Positions 1 to 12,000 of a stretch of 64,000 bases of DNA are shown here, in pieces. Below the pieces are notes generated by a model. That model saw nothing but the letters and a program-made list of their open reading frames with translations, had not been told where the DNA came from and did no database searches. The translations under genes were made by a program, and so were the position numbers. The DNA is taken from contig NZ_CP110012.1 of assembly GCF_025947365.1 (NCBI RefSeq), positions 2,418,001 to 2,482,000 on the forward strand, read 5' to 3'. Every line of letters starts with the position of its first letter. Position 1 is the stretch's first letter. This DNA comes from Flavobacterium sp. N502540 (GTDB lineage: Bacteria; Bacteroidota; Bacteroidia; Flavobacteriales; Flavobacteriaceae).

Positions 1-9
1 CCATTGTTT

Positions 10-3000
10 ATGTATAACTTTACTTTTAGCAAGTTTAATTTTTTAAAACAAATCTTTTTTGTTTTGTTCTTTGGACTAGTGTCATTACCTGCTTTTTCAC
101 AAGTTTGTGGAACACCCGGAGGAGATGGACCTGTTACCGTATCAAGTTCTGTAAATACTTATTTTCCTATTTCGGGAAATATAACACTGAATGCAGGAAC
201 TCAATCGATAGTTTTAGGAGGAGTACCTCCTACAGATCAGTATTCTAATAATTTTGGGACAACTGCGATATCAGTAGGAGATCTGATTTTGATTATTCAA
301 ATGCAGGATGCTACAATTGACTATACCAATACAACCAGCTATGGTTCAGGAACCTCAAATAGTGGTCCGGATAATTTAGGAGGTACCGGATTTACATCTT
401 TGGGCAACACCGGAGTTTTTGAATATGTTATTGCAACGAATAATGTCCCACTGACTGGTGGGAATTTAACGTTTAAAGGAACGGGTGCCAATGGTGGAAC
501 CCTGAATAGTTTTTATAATGCAGATGCTACAACGACAAGAGGAAAAAGAACTTTTCAGATTGTAAGAGTACCCCAATATTCCAATTTAACACTTACTTCT
601 TCTATAACAACACCTCCTTTTAATGGTGTTGCAGGAGGAGTTATTGCTTTTAATGTTTCCGGTACATTCAATTTTGCCGGATTTTCTATTGATGGAAATG
701 CCCGCGGTTTTAGAGGAGGTTATAGTCCAAAAGCGGATTCTAATTTAAATGACTCCAAAACTTATGTAGGACTTTCATCCAACAACACGGTCTCAGGAAA
801 AGGAGAAGGAATAGCGGGAACACCCCGTTATATGTGGGATGGATTTAATCAGGTTGATAATCTGGTAGAAGGAATGCCTGGAGGATCTGCAGGAAGAGGA
901 GCCCCTGCCAACGCTGGTGGAGGTGGTAATGACCACAACTCCGGAGGTGGAGGTGGAGGTAATGGCGGATTTGGTGGCTTAGGTGGTGCCGGATGGCAAG
1001 GTGGAGGCGGTGATGTTCTTCCATTAACAGGAGGAGGAAGACCGGGTTTCAGATCTTATCTTACTGCAACTGCCTTTCCACGATTAGTTATGGGAGGTGG
1101 TGGTGGTGCCGGAGATGCCAATAATGCCTCATCTGGTGTTAAAGGTGGTGTCGGTGGTGCCATTATTCTTATCAATGCAGGGACCGTTCAGGGAACAGGT
1201 AATATTTATGCCAATGGAGGAAAAGGAGCACCAGGTGCTTTCTCAGGTTCACCGGATGGAGCAGGTGGTGGTGGAGCAGGAGGAACTGTATTATTGAATA
1301 TCTCAAATAGTAGTACCGCTACGATCAGAATAGAAGCAGCAGGAGGAGCAGGAGGAAATACTGAAAACGATAATAATAATTCACACGGACCTGGTGGTGG
1401 TGGTGGTGGTGGAATAATCAGACACAACCTTACCGGTACTGTAACCTTAACGACTACTGTAGCAGGAGGTATTTCAGGAAAGTCTAATGCCGGTGCGGGA
1501 ATCAGAAACGGTGCGGTAGATGGAACAGCAGGTAGTGCGTCAACTTTTACAGCACAGGATGTACCGCCAAATTTGCAGGTAAATTCTAATTGTTTTCCTG
1601 TTTTGGAAACAAAAGTAAAAGCACTTTCAACCGCATCAGCTTGTAATTCGATTGGAGAAAAGGTTTCTTATGAAATTCAGATCAAAAATACAGGAGTAGG
1701 GAATGCTGCAGGAGTATTTTTAGATTTTCTTTTTCCAACAGGTATCGAGTTCGATTCCGCGACAGCGACTTATTCTGCAGAAGCAACAGGACCTTCAGGG
1801 GCATTAACAAACACTGCTACGGCAGGTAATCCTGTATTTGGAGGCTTTAATATTGCACAAAATGGAGTGGTTACGATAACCTTAACAGGAAAGGTAGCGG
1901 CGTCTATGGCGGCAGGAACCTACAGTTCTAGTGCACAGGCTCTGTATCTTGATCCAACACGTACAACTGCTAATCCAAATAGAAGAATTACAGCCTTTAC
2001 GAATGCTTATGGTTCTGCCAATAAAACCTATGAAGGAGCCAGTCAGGCAAATGTTCCCGGCACAAATTTTAAAGGTAGTGCAGAAACGGTAGATGATATT
2101 ACGATTTTGGCGTTACCGGCAACTCCAACAGCTACTGTAACACAAGGGAATTGTCTTACACCAACAGGAGCAATAACAGTAAACACTCCTGCTCCTGGAG
2201 CAGGAATAAGTTATACCTTAAGAGGAACAAATCCGGTAACGGCACCAGTAAACAATACAAATGGTATTTTCTCTGGTTTAGTACCGAACAGCTACGTACT
2301 GACTACAACTAATGCTCAGGGATGTACTTCGGCTCCTACTGCAAGTATGACAATCAATCCAGTTGCGGGAGCACCGACAACTACAGGAGTTTCTATTTGT
2401 CAGGGAGGTAACGGAGCATTAACGGCTACTTCTACATGTTCAAATTCGGGGACTATACAATGGTACACGTCGTCTACAAGTTTATCACCAATATTTACAG
2501 GTTCTTCTTTTAATCCTGTAGGTGTTGCGGGGTCAGGCTTGACAAATACAAATACGCCAGGGACCACAACATATTATGCAGCTTGCTCAGGTATTGGAAG
2601 TTGTAGAACAGCTACAAATTTTGTGATCAATGCAATACCAACGATAACAGCAACAACACCTGCTTCGCGATGTGATGCAGGATCGGTAACATTAGGAGCT
2701 ACAGCTTCTTCAGGAACAATTAACTGGTATGCTGCAGCTACAGGTGGTACATCATTGGCAACCGGAACCAGTTTTATTACACCAAATTTATCAACCGCCA
2801 CGACGTATTATGTAGATGCAACCGGAAATAGTTGTACTACAGGAACAAGAACGGCAGTTGTAGCAACAATAAATACAAGACCAACAATAGATTCAACAAC
2901 ACAAGACTCCAGATGTGGTGCAGGAACATTAACATTAAATGCAACAGCATCGGCAGGAGCAACTATTAACTGGTATGCGGCTTCAACAGGTGGTACATCA

Positions 3001-6000
3001 TTAAAAACAGGAGCGAGTTATACTACACCAAGTTTATCAACTACCACAACTTATTATGTAGAGGCTACTTCACCAGAAGGTTGTACTTCGGCATCAAGAG
3101 TTGCAGTTGCAGCAGTTGTAAACACAGCTTCTACGATTGTATTTACCAGTGGTACACAAAACCCAGCAATTTGTAATGGAACAGCTATTCCAAGTACTGT
3201 TTATACTTTTGGAGGAAGTGCAACCAATGCTACAGCATCAAATTTACCGGCTGGTTTATCGGTTTCAGTTGATTCTAGTGCAAAAACAATAACTGTTTCA
3301 GGAACACCAACAGCAAGTGGTACTTACACCATAACAACAGTTGGTCACACAGCACCGTGTACGGCGGCTACAATAAATGGGACAGTGACTGTAACTACTG
3401 CATCAAATGCAGGTACTTTATCAGGTGCCCAAAACATTTGTGTTGGGGGGACTACTACATTCACTACAAACGGAAATTCAAATGGAAGCTGGTCAAGTGG
3501 TGCTGCAGGAGTTGCAACAGTAAATGCTTCAACAGGAGTAATCATTGGAGTTGCAGCAGGTACTGCAACGATATCTTATACAGTAACCGGAACAGGCGGT
3601 TGTGGCAATGCTACAGCTACCAGAACGGTAACGGTAACAGCAGCGCCAAATGCTGGCACTTTATCAGGTACACAAAATATTTGTGTTGCTCAAAAAACAA
3701 CATTTACCTCCAATGGAGCAAGTGGCGGAAGCTGGTCAAGTAATAATACAACAGTTGCTACAGTAGATGCGGCAGGAGAAATTACAGGAGTAGCGGCAGG
3801 AACCGCCACGATATCTTATACAGTAACCGGAACAGGCGGTTGTGGCAATGCTACAGCTACCAGAACGATAACGGTAACTGCTGCGCCAAATGCAGGCACT
3901 TTATCAGGAACTCAAAATATTTGTGTTGCTCAAAAAACAACATTTACCTCCAATGGAGCAAGTGGCGGAAGCTGGTCAAGCAATAATACAACAGTTGCTA
4001 CAGTAGATGCGGCAGGAGAAATTACAGGAGTAGCGGCAGGAACCGCAACAATATCTTATACAGTAACCGGAACAGGAGGTTGTGGCAATGTTACAGCTAC
4101 CAGAACGGTAACGGTAACAGCAGCGCCAAATGCAGGCACTTTATCAGGAACTCAAAATATTTGTGTTGCTCAAAAAACAACATTTACCTCCAATGGAGCA
4201 AGTGGCGGAAGCTGGTCAAGTAATAATACAACAGTTGCTACAGTAGATGCGGCAGGAGAAATTACAGGAGTAGCGGCAGGAACCGCCACGATATCTTATA
4301 CAGTAACCGGAACAGGCGGTTGTGGCAATGCTACAGCTACCAGAACGATAACGGTAACTGCTGCGCCAAATGCAGGCATTTTATCAGGAACTCAAAATAT
4401 TTGTGTTGCTCAAAAAACAACATTTACCTCTAACGGAGCAAGTGGCGGAAGCTGGTCAAGCAATAATACAACAGTTGCTACAGTAGATGCGGCAGGAGAA
4501 ATTACAGGACTAGCAGCAGGAACAGCCACGATATCTTATACGGTAACTGGAACAGGCGGTTGTGGCAATGCCACAGCTACCAGAACGATAACGGTAACTG
4601 CTGCGCCAAATGCAGGCATTTTATCAGGAACTCAAAATATTTGTGTTGCTCAAAAAACAACATTTACCTCCAATGGAGCAAGTGGCGGAAGCTGGTCAAG
4701 CAATAATACAACAGTTGCTACAGTAGATGCGGCAGGAGAAATTACAGGAGTAGTGGCAGGAACCGCGACGATATCTTATACAGTAACCGGAACAGGCGGT
4801 TGTGGCAATGCCACAGCTACCAGAACGATAACGGTAACTGCTGCGCCAAATGCAGGCACTTTATCAGGAACTCAAAATATTTGTGTTGCTCAAAAAACAA
4901 CATTTACCTCCAATGGAGCAAGTGGCGGAAGCTGGTCAAGCAATAATACAACAGTTGCTACAGTAGATGCGGCAGGAGAAATTACAGGAGTAGCGGCAGG
5001 AACCGCAACAATATCTTATACAGTAACCGGAACAGGCGGTTGTGGCAATGCCACAGCTACCAGAACGATAACGGTAACTGCTGCGCCAAATGCAGGCACT
5101 TTATCAGGAACTCAAAATATTTGTGTTGCTCAAAAAACAACATTTACCTCTAACGGAGCAAGTGGCGGAAGCTGGTCAAGCAATAATACAACAGTTGCTA
5201 CAGTAGATGCGGCAGGAGAAATTACAGGACTAGCAGCAGGAACAGCCACGATATCTTATACGGTAACTGGAACAGGCGGTTGTGGAAATGCCACAGCTAC
5301 CAGAACGATAACGGTAACAGCAGCACCAAATGCAGGCACTTTATCAGGAACACAAGAAATCTGTCCTGGAGCTACAACAACATTTACCTCAAACGGAACG
5401 AGTGGAGGAAGCTGGTCAAGTAGTGATACCGCAATTGCTACAGTTGATGCCGCTGGAATAATTAAAGGAAAAAAAATTGGAACAGCAACAATAACTTATA
5501 CCGTAACAGGAGCGGGAGGTTGTGCTGATGCAGTTGCTACAAGAACTGTAACGGTAAAAGACACTCAGAAACCGACCAAACCAGTTCTGGCCGATGTAAC
5601 AGGCGAGTGCAGTGCTACAGCCACAGCGCCTACTACGACAGATACTTGTTCAGGAACCATTACAGGAACGACTACAGATCCATTAACCTACAACACTCAG
5701 GGAACACATACGATCACCTGGAGTTTTGATGATGGAAACGGTAATGTAGAAACAGCCGTTCAAAAAGTTATTGTAAAAGACACTCAGAAACCAACAAAAC
5801 CAGTTCTGGCCGATGTAACAGGCGAGTGCAGTGCTACAGCCACAGCGCCTACTACGACAGATACTTGTTCAGGAACCATTACAGGAACGACTACAGATCC
5901 ATTAACCTATAATACTCAGGGAACACATACGATCACCTGGAGTTTTGATGACGGAAACGGTAATGTAGAAACAGCCGTTCAAAAAGTTATCGTAAAAGAC

Positions 6001-9000
6001 ACTCAGAAACCAACAAAACCAGTTCTGGCCGATGTAACAGGTGAGTGTAGTGCTACAGCCACAGCGCCTACTACGACAGATACTTGTTCAGGAACCATTA
6101 CAGGAACGACTACAGATCCATTAACTTACAACACTCAGGGAACACATACGATCACCTGGAGTTTTGACGATGGAAACGGTAATGTAGAAACAGCCGTTCA
6201 AAAAGTTATCGTAAAAGACACTCAGAAACCAACAAAGCCAGTTCTGGCCGATGTAACAGGCGAGTGCAGTGCTACAGCCACAGCGCCTACTACGACAGAT
6301 ACTTGTTCAGGAACCATTACAGGAACGACTACAGATCCATTAACCTATAATACTCAGGGAACACATACGATCACCTGGAGTTTTGATGATGGAAACGGTA
6401 ATGTCGAAACAGCCGTTCAAAAAGTTATCGTAAAAGACACTCAGAAACCAACAAAACCAGTTCTGGCCGATGTAACAGGTGAGTGCAGTGCTACAGCCAC
6501 AGCGCCTACTACGACAGATACTTGTTCAGGAACCATTACAGGAACGACTACAGATCCATTAACTTACAACACTCAGGGAACACATACGATCACCTGGAGT
6601 TTTGACGATGGAAACGGTAATGTAGAAACAGCCGTTCAAAAAGTTATCGTAAAAGACACTCAGAAACCAACAAAGCCAGTTCTGGCCGATGTAACAGGCG
6701 AGTGCAGTGCTACAGCCACAGCGCCTACTACGACAGATACTTGTTCAGGAACCATTACAGGAACGACTACAGATCCATTAACCTATAATACTCAGGGAAC
6801 ACATACGATTACCTGGAGTTTTGATGACGGAAACGGTAATGTAGAAACAGCCGTTCAAAAAGTTATTGTAAAAGACACTCAGAAACCAACAAAACCAGTT
6901 CTGGCCGATGTAACAGGCGAGTGCAGTGCTACAGCCACAGCGCCTACTACGACAGATACTTGTTCAGGAACCATTACAGGAACGACTACAGATCCTTTAA
7001 CCTATAATACTCAGGGAACACATACGATTACCTGGAGTTTTGATGACGGAAACGGTAATGTAGAAACAGCCGTTCAAAAAGTTATTGTAAAAGACACTCA
7101 GAAACCAACAAAACCAGTTCTGGCCGATGTAACAGGCGAGTGCAGTGCTACAGCCACAGCGCCTATTACGACAGATACTTGTTCAGGAACCATTACAGGA
7201 ACGACTACAGATCCATTAACCTACAACACTCAGGGAACACATACGATCACCTGGAGTTTTGACGATGGAAACGGTAATGTAGAAACAGCCGTTCAAAAAG
7301 TTATTGTAAAAGACACTCAGAAACCAACAAAACCAGTTCTGGCCGATGTAACAGGCGAGTGCAGTGCTACAGCCACAGCGCCTACTACGACAGATACTTG
7401 TTCAGGAACCATTACAGGAACGACTACAGATCCATTAACCTACAACACTCAGGGAACACATACGATTACCTGGAGTTTTGATGACGGAAACGGTAATGTA
7501 GAAACAGCCGTTCAAAAAGTTATCGTAAAAGACACTCAGAAACCAACAAAACCAGTTCTGGCCGATGTAACAGGCGAGTGCAGTGCTACAGCCACAGCGC
7601 CTATTACGACAGATACTTGTTCAGGAACCATTACAGGAACGACTACAGATCCATTAACTTACAACACTCAGGGAACACATACGATCACCTGGAGTTTTGA
7701 CGATGGAAACGGTAATGTAGAAACAGCCGTTCAAAAAGTTATCGTAAAAGACACTCAGAAACCAACAAAGCCAGTTCTGGCCGATGTAACAGGCGAGTGC
7801 AGTGCTACAGCCACAGCGCCTACTACGACAGATACTTGTTCAGGAACCATTACAGGAACGACTACAGATCCATTAACCTATAATACTCAGGGAACACATA
7901 CGATCACTTGGAGTTTTGACGATGGAAACGGTAATGTAGAAACAGCCGTTCAAAAAGTTATTGTAAAAGACACTCAGAAACCGACTATTACCTGTCCAAC
8001 TAATGTGACTGTTTTGGCGGATGCTGGTTCATGCATGGCTACCGGAGTTGCTTTAGGAACTCCAACAACAAGTGATAACTGTTCAGTAACGGTCACTAAT
8101 GACGCGCCATCAAGCTTCCCAATCGGAACCACTATGGTAACCTGGACAGCTACTGATGCTGCCGGAAATACTCAGACGTGTACACAAACGGTGAAAGTAA
8201 TTGGACCAATCAAAGCTATTGAAGATCGTGTAACATCTTTTAATGGAGTTTTGGGCGGAATCGCAGTTTCAAGTGTTTTGGATAATGACTCTCTGAACTG
8301 TAAAAATGTAGTGGCTAATGAAGTTATAATTACTTCGACTACAACTTTACCTTCAAATTTAAGTTTTGATACTAATACAGGAGCTGTTACAGTTCAGCCA
8401 AATACACCATCTGGAACTTATACTTTTGATTATCAGATTTGCGAAGTTGCAAATCCAACAGCAAATTGTGCAACTGCTACAGTTACTATTATTGTACAAA
8501 ACCCAATCGTAGCCAATGATGACAACAGCTATCCAGTACAAACACCGGGTACAACAACAGCGACCACAGTTGGAAACGTAACGATCAACGACACCCTAAA
8601 CGGACAGCCGGTAACCGCAGCCAATACCAATGTAACCCCAATCAAAACAGGTCCATTGAGCATTGATGCCAACGGAGTATTAACCTTAGATCCAAACACT
8701 GTAACAGGAACCTACCAAATCACTTATGAAATCTGTGAAGAAGGAGCAACCCCTGCCAACTGTGCAAGTGCTACGGCTACCGTTGAAGTTAAAAACCCAA
8801 TCGTAGCCAATGATGACAACAGCTACCCAGTACAAACACCGGGTACAACAACAGCGACCACAGTTGGAAACGTAACGATCAACGACACCCTAAACGGACA
8901 GCCGGTAACCGCAGCCAATACCAATGTAACCCCAATCAAAACAGGTCCATTGAGCATTGATGCCAACGGAGTATTAACCTTAGATCCAAACACTGTAACA

Positions 9001-12000
9001 GGAACCTACCAAATCACTTATGAAATCTGTGAAGAAGGAGCAACCCCTGCCAACTGTGCAAGTGCTACGGCTACCGTTGAAGTTAAAAACCCAATCGTAG
9101 CCAATGATGACAACAGCTACCCAGTACAAACACCGGGTACAACAACAGCGACCACAGTTGGAAACGTAACGATCAACGACACCCTAAACGGACAGCCGGT
9201 AACCGCAGCCAATACCAATGTAACCCCAATCAAAACAGGTCCATTGAGCATTGATGCCAACGGAGTACTAACCTTAGATCCAAACACCGTATCGGGTACG
9301 TATCAAATCACTTATGAAATCTGTGAAGACGGAGCAACGCCTCCAAACTGTACTACTGCTACGGCCACCGTTGAAGTTAAAAAACCAATCGTAGCCAATG
9401 ATGACAACAGCTACCCAGTTCAAACACCGGGTACAACAACAGCGACCACAATTGGAAACGTAACGATCAACGACACCCTAAACGGACAGCCGGTAACCGC
9501 AGCCAATACCAATGTAACCCCAATCAAAACAGGTCCATTGAGCATTGATGCCAACGGAGTACTAACCTTAGATCCAAACACCGTATCGGGTACGTATCAA
9601 ATCACTTATGAAATCTGTGAAGACGGAGCAACCCCTGCCAACTGTGCAAGTGCTACGGCTACCGTTGAAGTTAAAAACCCAATCGTAGCCAATGATGACA
9701 ACAGCTACCCAGTACAAACACCGGGTACAACAACAGCGACCACAGTTGGAAACGTAACGATCAACGACACCCTAAACGGACAGCCGGTAACCGCAGCCAA
9801 TACCAATGTAACCCCAATCAAAACAGGTCCATTGAGCATTGATGCCAACGGAGTATTAACCTTAGATCCAAACACCGTATCGGGTACGTATCAAATCACT
9901 TATGAAATCTGTGAAGAAGGAGCAACCCCTGCCAACTGTGCAAGTGCTACGGCTACCGTTGAAGTTAAAAACCCAATCGTAGCCAATGATGACAACAGCT
10001 ACCCAGTACAAACACCGGGTACAACAACAGCGACCACAGTTGGAAACGTAACGATCAACGACACCCTAAACGGACAGCCGGTAACCGCAGCCAATACCAA
10101 TGTAACCCCAATCAAAACAGGTCCATTGAGCATTGATGCCAACGGAGTACTAACCTTAGATCCAAACACCGTATCGGGTACGTATCAAATCACTTATGAA
10201 ATCTGTGAAGACGGAGCAACGCCTCCAAACTGTACTACTGCTACGGCCACCGTTGAAGTTAAAAAACCAATCGTAGCCAATGATGACAACAGCTACCCAG
10301 TTCAAACACCGGGTACAACAACAGCGACCACAATTGGAAACGTAACGATCAACGACACCCTAAACGGACAGCCGGTAACCGCAGCCAATACCAATGTAAC
10401 CCCAATCAAAACAGGTCCATTGAGCATTGATGCCAACGGAGTACTAACCTTAGATCCAAACACCGTATCGGGTACGTATCAAATCACTTATGAAATCTGT
10501 GAAGACGGAGCAACCCCTGCCAACTGTGCAAGTGCTACGGCTACCGTTGAAGTTAAAAACCCAATCGTAGCCAATGATGACAACAGCTACCCAGTACAAA
10601 CACCGGGTACAACAACAGCGACCACAATTGGAAACGTAACGATCAACGACACCCTAAACGGACAGCCGGTAACCGCAGCCAATACCAATGTAACCCCAAT
10701 CAAAACAGGTCCATTGAGCATTGATGCCAACGGAGTACTAACCTTAGATCCAAACACCGTATCGGGTACGTATCAAATCACTTATGAAATCTGTGAAGAC
10801 GGAGCAACCCCTGCCAACTGTGCAAGTGCTACGGCTACCGTTGAAGTTAAAAAACCAATCGTAGCCAATGATGATAACAGCTACTCAGTACAAACACCGG
10901 GTACAACAACAGCGACCACAGTTGGAAACGTAACGATCAACGACACCCTAAACGGACAGCCGGTAACCGCAGCCAATACCAATGTAACCCCAATCAAAAC
11001 AGGTCCATTGAGCATTGATGCCAACGGAGTATTAACCTTAGATCCAAACACTGTAACAGGAACCTACCAAATCACTTATGAAATTTGTGAAGAAGGAGCA
11101 ACCCCTGCCAACTGTGCAAGTGCTACGGCCACCGTTGAAGTTAAAAACCCAATCGTAGCCAACGTTGACAATACCTACCCAGTACAAACACCGGGTACAA
11201 CAACAGCGACCACAGTTGGAAACGTAACGATCAACGACACCCTAAACGGACAGCCGGTAACCGCAGCCAATACCAATGTAACCCCAATCAAAACAGGTCC
11301 ATTGAGCATTGATGCCAACGGAGTACTAACCTTAGATCCAAACACCGTATCGGGTACGTATCAAATCACTTATGAAATCTGTGAAGACGGAGCAACGCCT
11401 CCAAACTGTACTACTGCTACGGCCACCGTTGAAGTTAAAAAACCAATCGTAGCCAATGATGACAATACGTATCCAGTACAAACACCGGGTACAACAACAG
11501 CGACCACAGTTGGAAACGTAACGATCAACGACACCCTAAACGGACAGCCGGTAACCGCAGCCAATACCAATGTAACCCCAATCAAAACAGGACCATTGAG
11601 CATTGATGCCAACGGAGTACTAACCTTAGATCCAAACACCGTATCGGGTACGTATCAAATCACTTATGAAATCTGTGAAGAAGGAGCAACCCCTGCCAAC
11701 TGTACTACTGCTACGGCCACCGTTGAAGTTAAAAACCCAATCGTAGCCAATGATGACAACAGCTACCCAGTACAAACACCGGGTACAACAACAGCAACCA
11801 CAATTGGAAACGTAACGATCAACGACACCTTAAACGGACAGCCGGTAACCGCAGCCAATACCAATGTAACCCCAATCAAAACAGGACCATTGAGCATTGA
11901 CGCCAACGGAGTATTAACCTTAGATCCAAACACTGTATCGGGTACGTATCAAATCACTTATGAAATTTGTGAAGAAGGAGCAACCCCTGCCAACTGTGCA

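Noticed and set aside
3357..3743. 128-codon frame on the plus strand inside the giant gene
   Set aside because: Out-of-frame reading of the repeat region; composition (many C, K, Y, N) is that of a shifted frame.
11370..11639. Minus-strand frames recurring in the 294-bp repeats (also 12645-12839)
   Set aside because: They repeat because the sense-strand repeats do; no signal, no start context, wholly antisense to a real gene.
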